Shown here: positions 1 to 11,375 of the stretch, in pieces | Layout of the letters: every line of letters starts with the position of its first letter | Position numbering within the stretch: position 1 is the stretch's first letter | Source of the DNA: Terana coerulea | Taxonomy: Eukaryota; Basidiomycota; Agaricomycetes; Polyporales; Phanerochaetaceae | Assembly: GCA_024811115.1 (NCBI GenBank) | Contig: JAKOGH010000341.1 | Coordinates: 49,267 to 113,266 of the forward strand | Direction of reading: 5' to 3' | DNA: 64,000 bases | Translations under genes and position numbers: made by a program | Notes under the pieces: generated by a model | Told to the model about the DNA's origin: nothing | Seen by the model: only the letters and a program-made list of their open reading frames with translations | Database searches by the model: none

Positions 1-1065
1 CAAGTATCACCGGCGCAATTGTTGCGCCATCCGGTAAGATATTCTGCTGTACAGTCAGACGGCTTAAACTCACCATTTGTAGATGTGTACGCACCTGAGT
101 TGTTTCCCACCAATCCGCCGACCACATCTCGCTGATGATTGGCTTCGTATGGAGGTGATCTTCGTACAGCCGTTTTGGTGCGTATTCAGTGCAGTCTTGG
201 AAAGCTGGATTTCCGATGAGTTCTTGGATCAGCTCAACAGGATTCCGTCGCCAGAGCTCCATCGTCTCTACTATCTTCTCCCCTTTCGCATTCAACCTGT
301 CCCCCACTACCGAGAATGTCTCGCACTCCCAACCAGGTCCCCGCTGGAAGGGCATCGACCTTCTTGAAGAATGCTCGTTTGTTCTTGAAGGTGAGACCAG
401 CCCGCTTTTGTATCTGTCGCTCATAGATATCAGTGTTGGAGACGGTTGAACTAGGGACAAACAAGTACTAACGAGCTTCTCCTTTAGAAAGCGATCAATA
501 TCCCTTGGCTCATACCGCACGTCAACAGAAACCGTGCGAGGTTCCACTCATCCTCGTCCTCAAAAGGGGCCCAAGGCTGATCCCCCAGGCCAGCTGCAAC
601 TCTGGAGTTGTGAAGGGCCTCATACAGATGTGCTCCTTTCCCATATGTCCCACCTGCGCCCCCAGGAAACAGCTTCACGTGTGGATCTTTGGCAATGAGC
701 CCGCCTCAAGCTCATCATCCTCTGGTACGTCCTCAACGCGTGCCCGCTTGTTTTGCTGATGATTCACCGATGGCTCATGATAAGGAATGTCTGGAGCCTC
801 GTCTTGCATTGGAGAGGGTGGTTGTGGGGTAGGACTCATAGATGGCCGGTGATCGAAGCTCGCTGTCTGAGCCACTAGAATGTGCGTCGTCGTATTCACG
901 CTTGCGCTGGTTTACTCTAACACGCTCTTGTTGCTCTTCCAGCTTGCGTGCAAATGCTTCGCGGCAAGCTGGTGCCTGGCTTATATGTGATGAAAGGCCG
1001 TGCTCGGTGCGCGTCACCATGGAGCAGTTGAAGCAGCGGAAGACCATATGAGAGGAGGACGACAT
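1..1065 (-). pseudogene. Plavaka-type (CACTA-like) DDE transposase, N-terminal part, decayed, cut by left edge
   Basis: This is the 5' part of a basidiomycete Plavaka-family transposase, which would cut and paste its own element. Reading leftward from the ATG at 1065, the protein starts with a C2H2-like finger (FRCFNCSMVTRTEHGLSSH). It continues through a Lys/Arg/Glu linker and a proline-rich stretch to the family block PWAPFEDEDEWNLARFL (about 565-515). Next come AGLTFKNKRAFFKKVDALP, the block ELWRRNPVELIQELIG (ending near 205), and, after a short intron, QNILPDGATIAPVIL, which leaves the window at base 1. The frame changes at about 850, 700 and 305 with no room for introns, and another intron lies near 410-470. 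The family assignment rests on these blocks as I know them. The catalytic core is outside the window. The breaks suggest a dead copy, although similar indels hit ordinary genes in this contig. Confidence 0.8.
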
Positions 1066-1238
1066 TTTGGTGTGTCAACAGAAGTGAAGCGTCAACAGCA
1101 AAAGTGCAGGCGGTGCGACGCAACGAGCGGTGAGCCCAAATTAGGTGATTGATCTGGCTGGCTGACTCACTCCCGCTCTCCTCCTTAACAACCACAGCGT
1201 TGTCTGCGTCACCTCCTCAACCTTCCACTTCCTCCTCC

Positions 1239-3907
1239 ATGTCGTCATTAAAAAAAACTGGACGTTCTCGAACTGAAGGTATCGATCCAAATAATATCAT
1301 AACCGCCCCTCGCACCGCCAGAAGTACCGCAAAAGGGCAGAGCAAGGTATGTAGCCTCATCTTCATAGGTTCACCACCGTATTATCCTTTCTAAGCTTAT
1401 GGTGATAGATAAAGATGAAGTACAGGCCGCTACCCTACGGCTAGAGAAGGCGAAGAAGAATCTACGGAAGGCGCAGAAAAACCAGGCACAGGCAAACACC
1501 AGCGACAACGACCAAGATGGCGCTGCACATAGTGGTGTTGAATCAGAAGAAGAAACTCGGACATATTCGTCACCGGTATGCGCTCGACATCACCTTTAGC
1601 TGTACGCTAATAAGTAATACTTGGACAGTTCGTCTCGACAGGTGTTATCGCTTCAGCACCACCGAAATCAAAGCCGCTGAGACTCAGCGCACCTCGAAAG
1701 TATCTTGCAATGCCAACTGCGCTAACCAATAGTACTAAAGGGAGCACAGGTGGTCCCAAGCCCTCGACAGAACGAGCCTCTGGTAGGTCTCGTTCAAGGT
1801 CACGACATGGTGGTTCATACCGGCGACGCTCTCGGTCTCGGTCTCAATCTCGGTCTCATCAGCAACCACAGTCACGGCCAGACAGTCGCCAATCTCGTTC
1901 GCGTTTGCGCTCACCCTCTCCGTCACGACGTCGCCGGTCTCGAAATTCGCGCTCAGGCTCACCTTCACGGTCGCTATCTCACCATGGTGATCCGTCTTTG
2001 ACTCGATCTCCTGCACGTTCACCGCCTCCGTCGTACCACAAAAGCCACTCTCGAAGGCCCAGCTTTCACTCTAATCAATCTCCCAGCCGTCCTCAGTCAC
2101 GCTCACCACGGTCTCGGTCTCCTCGCGTGCAGTCTCAACGGCCTCGCTCTCGGTCTCCTCTACCCTCCTTGTCTGGCGCCCATCACTCGTCAGCAGTGCG
2201 ATCGTCGAGCACTGATGTGTTTTGCGCGCCAGGAAGCTGCCGTCCTTCAGCATCTCCACCACCGTCATCTTCTCCAACGAGTAGTAGATCAAGTTCTCGG
2301 CTGTCTGGTAAGTGTGCTTCATGTATGTAACAAACTTCTAGCTGACACTCCGGCACAGTTATGCATGTTGACGAGGATGAGCCACAGGTAGTGCCACGGG
2401 ATTCCCGGCAGAAAGATGCTACGACGGCTGACAGTACTGGTAACCGCCCACGAGCAGATTCCTTTCCAGAGGTTTTGTCGGCCACGTACCCATTACCTGC
2501 TTTCCGGGATAACCGTGCGCTCACCGATGTAATGGTATGCTCCCTCTTGCTTACATGTTCACCACTAACCTAGTTCTCTAGTGTTCGGGGCTGTCTCTTC
2601 ACCCTAGGTCAAACAGCGACTCCCGGAACCCACAATATTCTAGTCCAGCCCAAAGTCACCAAGCAAGTTCACGCAATCACCAGCGCCGCGACAGTCGCAA
2701 TGACGAGCGGCGGAAACGCTCACGCTCTCGACACCGTCGTGGGCGATCAAGTCGATCAAGGGATCGTTCGCGCGATAGCCACCACGCGACGTCACGTCGC
2801 AAGCGTCGTCGCTCGCGCTCTCATTCGCCGCCCCTCAATCAGCTCGAATACAAGCCTCGACGGGACGGGTTGACTAATGCCCCCGCCGGCGTCCCGAACG
2901 CCAGTGACTTCATCAGCCCTATAGAGAGTCTCGTAAACGATGCTGTTCGGGGTTGACCGCTGACATCTATACGCAGATTGGGTTTCCAGACAAACTCAAG
3001 CTCTCGGAATTGTCTGCAAGGAATTGGCTGCACGTTTGCGCCAAAGCGAAACAGAGGTTCTCCCAGGCAGACAATGCAACAGTCACAGCAACGGTACGTG
3101 CATCTAATATCAAACCGCCTCTACTAACGGTGATGAACAGATCTCTGCACGCGCCTCGTCCATACGGACCCATCTCATCAGCAAGGTCGGCCCACTTATT
3201 GTCGACATCTACAAACTCAACATCGATGTCGCGGACGAGGGGGCCGTGTCATCCAACAAAGCTCGTATCAAGGTTTTGCTGAGCGGCAACCCGCCCCGGT
3301 TTTGTCATGAGGTGTGTATCATCTCCTCAGCATTAGTGATGTCTACTGACGGCTGTTGGGCTAAGCATTTCGACGCAGAGCCGGTGACTGGCTATACCAA
3401 GCTGCCTATATTCCTACGAGCCTTACAGAAGGATATTTTCAAGAATGCCAACGACGTGGGACCACAATTCCATAAGGATTTTGACCCATTACCGTTTCCC
3501 ACCCTCGCCCTGCTGTTCACCGCTGTGAGCTCTACATTAATTTGTCCCGCTATGACGTACTGATAGCATATACCCTATAGGTCGAATTTCATCTTGATCA
3601 GTGGGCTTCGGGGAAGCACGTAGCAAAGAAGTTCAAGGCAGAAGACTATCGGAAGAAGTACGGGCGGCACCTTTCATTCCTCGAGGGGTGGAAGCAGCTG
3701 GACCCGCCGATCGTGGAGAAAACTCGTCACCGAATGTATGAAACTGTCCTGTAAGTCCTTATACGCTCATATTCCCACCCGAAAACTGACTAGTTTCTCA
3801 GACGGATTGGCAACCTTGTCATCAAATCCAATGACACTTCACATGAGCTACCGGATGACGTGAAGGAACGCATGCGGGCGGCACTTCGTGACGAGCACTT
3901 TGAGTAG
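1239..3907 (+). CDS. SR-rich protein with C-terminal DUF6532-like domain
   Basis: Nine exons fit splice consensus: 1239-1346, 1396-1575, 1629-2307, 2359-2534, 2582-3093, 3141-3311, 3366-3524, 3581-3750 and 3802-3907, with introns of 41-56 bp. The first exons encode a basic, Lys/Ala-rich coil (about residues 38-62). Two long Arg-Ser repeat regions follow (SGRSRSRSR type, about residues 128-320, and a second near residues 415-480). The C-terminal ~250 residues contain FDPLPFPTLALLFTAV and LDQWASGKHVAKKF, which match DUF6532, an agaricomycete domain of unknown function. The exon total is 2261 bases, one short of a multiple of three. The frame is lost at the GGGG run at 2949-2952, where one extra base would join both halves. 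The role is unknown; RS repeats suggest nuclear RNA- or chromatin-linked interactions (inference). It lies head to head with the transposase relic, 173 bp apart. Confidence 0.75.
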
Positions 3908-4192
3908 TAGATGCCATACATTGCACCTGATATTCCAACATACTTTTACCAATATTGAATGATTATGCTGTTAATTGCTAGCTATATTGAGGCTCTACCA
4001 GCTACTATGACAACTTCGGAGTGGTACGAACATGGTCTACCAAGCACTACGTCGGCGCCTGCCGGGCTACAAAGGTCTACGGCGCTTCCAGCCAGTACTA
4101 CGGCGCACTACAAACCAGGGACCTAGCTACTACACTACCACCCCTACACACATGCCGTAGACCTTCGTAGCCAGGCAAAATTTTCCTGATGA

Positions 4193-5035
4193 GGGGCCCG
4201 CTCCATCGATCACAGCTGCGGCTTCAAATCGCTGCGTCTTTCCCGCGACCATGTCGAGGCTTGGGAAGACCACTATACCATTGAGGAACTGGCCCATTGC
4301 CCGCCGGAGCCCACTGTGCGGCTTGCCGTTGACTGGTCCTACGGCACGCTTCAGCCTGCCATGCCACGGGAGGAAGCAGCTAGGTTCATGGCAGCCGTTT
4401 ACGCGCATTTCCGCATCCACGATGTCCAAACGCTCCTCTGCGTTTTCTCTGCATCTTCAATGTACGCTGCGGCCGATTGGCGGGCGATGCGCGCAGCGCT
4501 GCCGCGTCTCAGCGAGCTCGGCTTTCAGGAATGCCACGAGAGATGGCGCGCCTCTCCCTCGGCGACGCTAGCGTTCTGCCAGGGCATGGTCCACCTTGGC
4601 CGCAACGCATGGCCGGAGCCGAAACCGCCCGCCCTGCCCTTGCTCGAGACACTTTTGCTCGAGCGGGTGGTTATGCGAGCCAAATTCACAAAGGACGCGA
4701 ACAAGATAATTGCAGGGTACAAGAACGTGCTCCACAGCCGAAATGCGGCGGGCTCCCAGATAGAGAAGCTGGTCCTCAGGCAGATCGTGAACTTCGGGCA
4801 AGCGGACGCCGATGCGTTCCGGCAGCTTGTGGCCGAGCTTGACTGGGATGGAAAGGAGGAGTGGGACATCCCGGAAAGCAAACGTCTGGGGGTGCATAGT
4901 GCAAGTGACGCGGAGACGTTGTCCCCGGAAGGCTCGGAGGAAGAGGCAAGCGCCGGGGAATCCCCCACACCCACGCTGCAAAATGTAAGCATTGAAGTGA
5001 CGGTGAGACCGACTAGTGGATGCGGGATTATTTAG
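4193..5035 (+). pseudogene. F-box/LRR-like protein remnant, 5' truncated
   Basis: One open frame follows an in-frame stop at 4190-4192 and ends at 5035. It begins inside a protein (GFKSLRLSRDHVEAWEDHY) without a convincing ATG or an F-box. The codon pattern and residues such as ADWRAMRAALPRLSELGFQ and ALPLLETLLLERV resemble the leucine-rich C-terminal half of basidiomycete F-box proteins. The tail is acidic and Ser-rich and ends in SGCGII. It is probably a truncated copy that lost its N-terminus, or the last exon of a gene whose upstream exons I cannot see. The family is inferred from style only, not from a diagnostic motif. Confidence 0.4.
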
Positions 5036-5988
5036 GCAGGTGCTGCCGAGTGCTGATCGGGAGGGTGGAGGCGTTGATAGGCACAGTACTGTCGGGTGTA
5101 AACAGAGAATGTGGTATTATACTAAGTACTCGGCATAACGTATTACAGTATCTTCTAAATCCTCAGAGAAGGGGGGATTTGGAAGGTCGTAATGCAGTGT
5201 GCATTCTTGTGGCAGGGATGAATGTGCTCGTTTGGAGGTGGGCGTCCACACACCGTTGCCAATGCGTCCAAGACACGTTGGACGCGGTATCTCCATGAGG
5301 GGTTGGTGGTCTAGTGCATGCGGAGGCTTCGGAGGTGTACCAGAAGATGACGTAGCATGGTGTGGGGCCAGGTAAAAGGTGTCTTGGACAAAGCAAGCCG
5401 ACGGCCGTGGCAGGCAGCTGGGCATGCGGGAATTCAACAGAGGTTCCCAATGTAGTGCCAGGAACGAGCTCCAAGACGGATGTATGCATGCGCACCTGGA
5501 GAGGTATCCCGCCTTGTACGAATTCGGGCGTAGGCCTCGCGCGTGCACGGAGCGGCACGCAAAGCTATTGCCATCGCCCTGCTGGACGCGGCCATCCGCC
5601 TCTCGCATAAGGCGGCACATATGCAAAACGGACGTGATGTCGAGGCTGAGTGCGTAGCTGGTACTGCCTTCGCTCACACAGGCATCACATGTACGAGAGG
5701 ACGTGCACCTCGACGCAGCGCAAAGCAGACACAAACGGGAAGCGCCTGTCTGCCATTTAACCCTGCTACATAAAATGCGTGCCGCTGCGGCGGTTTTATT
5801 GATTATAGTTTGGCATATAGCAAAACACGGGCTGCCAGCTCCCAGCAGAGACGTGCCGTACCTCTGTAAGCATCACAGTTTCTAACGAAAACTGTCTCAG
5901 TGTCCAATGATGCTCCAATCTGTTAGAATCCCTTTGCTCCTGCTCCTAAACAAGAAATGAGAAACCAAGTCTCGAGAATTCGGCTGCA
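5036..5988. other. Gene-free stretch
   Basis: No supported gene. The 205-codon open frame on the minus strand has no recognisable domain and atypical composition. A short piece near 5705-5730 (GACGCAG.GCAAAGCAGA) resembles one near 10057-10076 downstream of repeat copy C, so debris of the same repeat family may extend here. Confidence 0.4.
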
Positions 5989-8032
5989 TCATCTCACCGT
6001 CATGAATAGATTGAAGACCTCCGCGATTTCCTCTGCAAGCTGTGCCTTTGTGATTGGACGAGCTTCATCGCTCTGGTCATAGATTGTTATGGCATGAGAC
6101 CATGGAGGGTACCCTGGCCACTGTTTGGAAGAGTATGTAAGCTGTATGCCCACTCGCTGGCAAGAGGCTAACATGATCCACGTACCAAAATGCGAATCAA
6201 GACCTTTCTTGCGCTTAAGGACAGATTTGGCGTGTGCAACGCATCGCTCAAACCCAAGGTGTCTCCACGGTATGCATCAGAAAGCATTATCCCGAGTTGG
6301 TAACCCCCATCTTGGAAGAATCGGATAGGAGATAAACGGGCAAATCGAGTGGTGGTTTGATACACCTCCTGTGGCACAACTGAGCCAGGGAGCTCCAGCT
6401 CTGGAAAGTCCGTAAAGAGATGATAGGCCGGCAGGGCTATTGAGCTTTTGAATCCGGTCTCTGCGTCACTTGGACGAGGCTCTGGTATTACAGCTACTTG
6501 AGGTACTTCATGTCTTGGGCTTTGTGACAATATTTCAGATCCGAGCTTCAGGCCGGTCTGCGAGGTATTGATGCGAGCAACTGGAGCCATGATAAGTAGT
6601 ATAAGCAAGTGTAAGTCAGACATACACTACAACAGCTCGTACCACCATCCTCTGTGACAGTGACTTCATAGTCTCCCAGTATGCGCTCAATAGGAGTATG
6701 CTCATGACCGTCTGCTTCTGCACGCAGATAAGCACGATTTGAAGGAGACAATGACGCAAGGAGACACTTACTGTGAGTCGAGTTCCAGAAAGGGCACGGA
6801 AAGTCATCATGAGATATGATAGCCGCGCTCGCATCAGGCTTGATCTGTATAGCAATGTAAGATTAAACATTCAAGAGTAAACAGATATTCAGATAGAACC
6901 TCCAAGATGTAATCCAGAATGCGATCTAGCGGGTCTATGAACTGAAGCCGCATTAAGCATTCAGTTATAGATAGAACAGCATTGAACGTACGTTGCTGCC
7001 CGATGAGGGGACCTCTTCAATAGTCATATCGTCAGCGCTGACCGCCGCCTCCGAACTGACACAGCCAAAGTCTGAAGGTTTTTAGGCCCGCGACGACACA
7101 TAATGTACTAGCCACACACCTTCTTCGTCCGGATTGCGCTTCATGTCTTCTGGCTCAGCAGCGGCCAATATCCTTGTCGGGAACAGGATGCGTTTCTTTA
7201 GTTTGTAGCACTTCAAAAACATGCATTGATCCTTCTGGGGGCTGGCGGGATTGCTGCAGGATCACCGCCTTGGGTTTTGGCGCGGGAAGGGCCAAAGCGC
7301 GGAACAAAGGACACTTCCGCATTCTCCTGGCTCTCGAAGCCCAGCTGCGCAGATGCTATTGACCCCCCGTCAAGATCTAGCGAGACCTTGTGGCCTTTCG
7401 TCGAGCTTGTGAAAACGGCCACAGCCCATTCCGATGCCTTCACGAAGCCGCGGACGAGAAATAGATCCACTGGGTTCACCTTGTGTCCAAGCTGCTTTGC
7501 GAACGCAAGCCAGGAGCTATGGTTGTCTAGCATGTACTGCTCAAACAATGGGCTGGGCAGGGTTTCCGTTGTGCAGGACGGCCCCAAGATTACTAAACCT
7601 CCTCGTTTGTCGTTGCAGCAGAATTGATAGGACGCCGAAACGCCTTTGCTGATGGATGACGCAGTGTATCAGCGTGTTGCCTCGTAGAGACATCACATCA
7701 ACGTACGCTATGATTGATCCGGATGCGCATGCATGGGCTACGGACGAGCTATGGTACGGCCCTGAGGCCGGGTAGTCGTCCTGCGTGTGCAACAGCGCAC
7801 TCTTCGTAAACGCCAAGGGCTCAAAACCGTCCGGGGTCCCGAGCATGTTCACCGGATCGTCGTCTTGACGCATAGCGTTGAACAGACGGTAGAACCGCCC
7901 ATCTCGCATGAAACCGACGTCGCCAATCTCCACTTCTCCGTACACTGTGGGTTCTGGGCGCCACAGCGGATAGCCCCATCCAAGCTCATAGAGCTGCTCG
8001 GCGTACACACGCGTCGCAAGCGAGTCTGACAT
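5989..8032 (-). CDS. Conserved basidiomycete protein of unknown function, eight exons
   Basis: From the ATG at 8032 (MSDSLATRVYAEQL) eight exons fit GT..AG consensus: 8032-7707, 7648-7120, 7071-6992, 6941-6900, 6844-6772, 6717-6643, 6580-6186 and 6120-5989. The product would be about 550 residues. Recognisable family blocks are FMRDGRFYRLFNAMR, the repeated use of SGPYHS, VKASEWAVAVF, FLKCYKLKKRILFPTRIL and a C-terminal ITKAQLAEEIAEVF. I know this combination from many agaricomycete genomes but not as a named domain, so no function is given. It has no signal peptide or membrane segment. The exon sum (1652) is one base short of a multiple of three. The frame breaks in the C/G runs around 7237-7252, between GPSRAKTQGGD and QCMFLKCYK, which looks like a lost base rather than an intron. 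The last exon end at 5989 is the first stop reached; a further exon cannot be excluded. Confidence 0.75.
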
Positions 8033-8348
8033 GGCTGAGGCCGATAGCCAGCGAGAGTGCACAGGCGGGGGGAGTAGCAGAGGGCTGCACAAAGCAGACC
8101 ATGCAATTATACTTCAAAGTAGGCGTCTGTACAAAGGCGGTGAGATTTGGTTTAATAGAAGCACGCCTTGAGCTCCCACATATCTGCCTTTGATATGTAA
8201 GATCCGCGTGCCCTTGCCACCGCGGACAGGCTCTCTCCCTACAAGTGAAAGCAGGGTGTTTCATACACATTCAAATGTATTCAAGCAAATGTACACTTAT
8301 TGTGATAACAAGATGTTCAAAATAGACTCACTTGCAGCTCACCATTGG

Positions 8349-8575
8349 TGCGCAACCTAAAAAGCAGATTTAGCCTTGGAAATTCAACGAACACCGCTTT
8401 GCACTTCCATACTCATATACATGGAAGCCTTGCAGCGCCACCCCAGCGTGTTCTCTACAGAGATTATCAAACAACAACAGCTGTGCCCCGCAGCTTCATC
8501 GTGCGTGCCTAGCACAGCGTTCTGTGCTCGGTTCGCACCGACTCTCGCACGGGTAAACGCTTGCCGTCTCTGCTA
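8349..8575 (+). repeat. Interspersed repeat, copy A
   Basis: It starts TGCGCAACCTAAAAAGCAG and continues with TTCAACGAACACCGC, CATACATGGAAG-like and CAGCGCCAC blocks. It ends with TGTGCTCGG...CTCGCACGGG, which recurs in copy C at the matching distance. It is diverged from the other copies by many substitutions and small indels, so it is an old repeat. No terminal inverted repeat or coding capacity was seen. Confidence 0.6.
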
Positions 8576-8892
8576 CAGCCGAGTGTCCTGGGAACAAGAT
8601 TGGATGAGTATCTGAAAGACCTGAGGTCCGAGCTCGAGCTCACCAGATACCTTCAGCCGTCATCCGCATGCCACAGCATCACCGGAACCGCCCGTATCCA
8701 GTACGGTGGTGTCAGGACCTGTGGAAAGTGAACCTGCCCACCACGAGGCTCGTCGCCGCGTCCTGCCTTCATATTCGGTCAGAAAGTTTCAGCAAAATCT
8801 CAAAAATCAATGCACTCATGCCGAAATCTCACAAAAATGACTAAAGCGGCCCGTGCGAGAGGATACGCGGTCGACGGCCTAAGGTGGTATGA

Positions 8893-9015
8893 TGCGCAAC
8901 CTGAAAAGCAGGGGTTCAGCCTTCGACGCAGATAAAATGACGCCGCCGACACCCATTTATACTTACCACGCTCAATTGCATGGCCCCGCAGCGCCATGCC
9001 CGCTTGTACGCTTGA
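8893..9015 (+). repeat. Interspersed repeat, copy B (short)
   Basis: It begins TGCGCAACCTGAAAAGCAG and shares TTCAGCCTTCGACGCAGA, the CCGCCGACACC block, and the CCCGCAGCGCCATGCCCGCTTGT block with copy C in the same order. Similarity fades after about 120 bp, so this copy lacks the distal half present in A and C. Confidence 0.55.
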
Positions 9016-9693
9016 TAGAGTAAGATTTATCACAACTGTGCTTATTCTGTAACGACCTTGCATATATCCTGTGCTTCCTAAGTTTCTCAAGGGCTTGTGA
9101 AGAAACTTGAAAGGAAGGGTATTGAGGGGAATCTGCGGTTGAGAGGAGAATTTCGGCGTCGAGAAGTGTCAATCTGAGACAAAATCCGAGCAATGAAGAG
9201 TGCGCGCGGGGACCCACAAGAAACTGCGCTTTTCGAGAGCTACGGGCGAGGGGGATTCGGATGAGAGTTCTGGGCTGCAGCTGTGATGCGGTCCGCAGGA
9301 TTTCTGAGGATACCTGCAAGTCTGGGGTCGTTGCCAGCCATGTCTTTCAGCAAATCAGCGAATGGAATGAGCTCAGACTTGACGAACCTCTTCTGGAAGG
9401 CTGAGAGACGGAGGCGCAGACGAGAGACGATTGGTTGTTGTTGTTGAGGCGCTAGCCGTTTGGGAATGATCGCTTGCTCTTAGGCTTTAGACCAAACGAC
9501 ATTGATTGCGTGCGTACACACATGCATGGGCGTATGTTTCGCACAAGCCTCGCTCTGCCAGATGCGGTTTTTCGGCTACACGTCAGGCGGCCTACAGACC
9601 AGAGTTGTTGTCAGACGTCAAAACCCGTGTAAGTCGACGCGCACCAACGGGAGGAGAAGGCTTCTAAGCTTCATTCTGCTGAATGCAGATTGA

Positions 9694-9905
9694 TGCGCAA
9701 CCTAAAAACAGAGATTCAGCGTTCAACGCAGACAGAGTAGCACCACCGACGCCGCTTTTACACTCACCATGCTCATAGACATGGGAGTCCCGCAACGCCA
9801 CGCCAGCTTGTCCTCGACCGAACCGATGGGAGCGTGATTAACGACAGCTAGCTGTGCTCGGTGCCCACCAATTCTCGCACGGGCAACCGTTTGCAGCTTC
9901 TGTTG
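9694..9905 (+). repeat. Interspersed repeat, copy C
   Basis: It begins TGCGCAACCTAAAAACAG, then TTCAGCGTTCAACGCAGA, CACCGACGCCGCTTTTA, CATGCTCATAGACATGG, CGCAACGCCACGCCAGC and finally CTGTGCTCGGTGCCC...CTCGCACGGGCAA. All blocks are collinear with copy A. It is the most complete copy and the best seed for a genome-wide search. Confidence 0.6.
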
Positions 9906-10324
9906 TCCTCAAGCGTCCTAGAAGCGAGACTAGTGCACATGTTTCGCGCATGTACACGGCGGGAGGAGAAGCTCGTCGTCGTGCCAGCCAAACGCGGTCA
10001 GAGTCGAGTCGTCTGGCTACACGCCAGGCGGTCTACAGAACGGACTTGCTGTCATTGCCACCTGGACGCAGTGCAAAGCAGAGGCACAGAGACGAAGCGC
10101 GCCGCTTCGGGAGAGCTTACAGCAGCCAACGGCAGAGCCTCGGAGAACGTGCGCCCTTCTCTTCTCTTCTCGTCGCTGGCGATCCGCGTCGAGCACCTGC
10201 AGCAACGTTAGCACAAACGCAGCCCACGACGCGTCCCCAGCTTACCGCGCCCGCGACGTCACTCGGGGCTGGTGCAGACGTCGACGGACGCACGAACGTG
10301 GTCGCAGCTTAAAAACCCAAATCA

Positions 10325-10839
10325 TTACTGCCGTTTGCATAAGTCCGTGAAATCGCAGAATTTCCCCGAGTTTGTTTGGCCCTGCTTGGCTGCAGCACGT
10401 GACCCTTTGCAGATTCCTCTTCCAGCCATAGCTGAGAGCATGAATATTAGTAGAAAAATGGAGTAATATCTTACCGACATTATTAACACCTTCGGATACT
10501 CTCCAGCGCAATATGGGGACGAAGGTGCGATAGCTGCGAGAAATCCACCCTTAGACGGGAGACGCTGACTTCGAGAAGCGCTCACTCGGCTCTGGTCCAT
10601 GTGCTTGGGCGTCTACACGAAAGGAGACTAATCCTCATAAACTAGGTTATGGCGTGGTGAAAAACATGGAAGAGTACTCCTGTAAGACATTAAAATGCAC
10701 GCAGGTAGCTAATTGATTAAATCGACCTGAAAACGCGGAGGCAAACGCGTACTCCGCGCTGGTCACGGGGTGAGCCAAACAGGGCCAAGCAAACCCATCG
10801 AAATTCTCTGATTTCACGGACTTATGCAAACGGCAGTAA
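10325..10839. mobile_element. MITE-like element with 67-bp terminal inverted repeats
   Basis: Bases 10325-10391 and the reverse complement of 10773-10839 match at 59 of 67 positions by eye, with the outermost 30 identical (TTACTGCCGTTTGCATAAGT and onward). They enclose about 380 bp with no coding capacity. The layout is that of a non-autonomous DNA transposon. No clear target-site duplication is visible at the ends, so superfamily and exact borders are open. The inverted repeats create look-alike peptides on both strands that are not genes. Confidence 0.65.
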
Positions 10840-11375
10840 CAAGCCTGGGAGCGTGCAATCCGCGCGTCGCGATCCGCAGGACGCCCGCAAAGCGCCTCAC
10901 CGTCGCCTTCGCGTGCCTTCGCGCCGCGGTGCCGGAATCGCCGATGGCACCGACGGAGGGGGCCACGCGGCGCCGCTGATTGGCTGCAGGCGGGAGAAGA
11001 AGGCGCAAGGGCGATCGGATCGGGGGCATGGGGGCATGAAGTCAGTCCGAGGAAGCGCCGCAGGCTGCGTGATTGCGACGGGCTGCTTATCGCCCGGCCG
11101 CTCATTTCACTCTTGCCTCCACTCGCTTTACTCGACACCAGCTTTACTGCAACGACGAGCTCCTGCGGGATTCGTATCTCTGCTTGTTACGAGCAGGGTA
11201 GGACACTATAAGGACAGAGGGTGCAGGTGCGTCTGCGGCAGTGGTGTGTCGGACGGAAAGCTCATTTATACCGGTCGAGTCAGACCCCTCGTACAGACAC
11301 TCTGCCCAGCACGCCCGCCGTGCTCCCGCCACACCACCACCAGCACATATCGAGCACACACTTGGAGACCCAAGC

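Larger units (their letters stand above)
8033..11375. other. Gene-poor region with interspersed repeats
   Basis: No gene is supported between the start of the unknown gene at 8032 and the IBtk-like gene at 11376. The stretch holds three diverged copies of one repeat (from 8349, 8893 and 9694) and an inverted-repeat element at 10325-10839. The last ~250 bp before 11376 is the presumed promoter and 5' UTR of the IBtk-like gene. Open frames here are not conserved between the repeat copies. Confidence 0.6.

Noticed and set aside
5117..5734. 205-codon minus-strand open frame
   Set aside because: No domain, odd Cys/His-rich composition and no plausible splice partners.
10272..11138. Two peptides sharing YCRLHKSVKS on opposite strands
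   Set aside because: The similarity is produced by the DNA inverted repeat at 10325-10839, not by paralogous genes.
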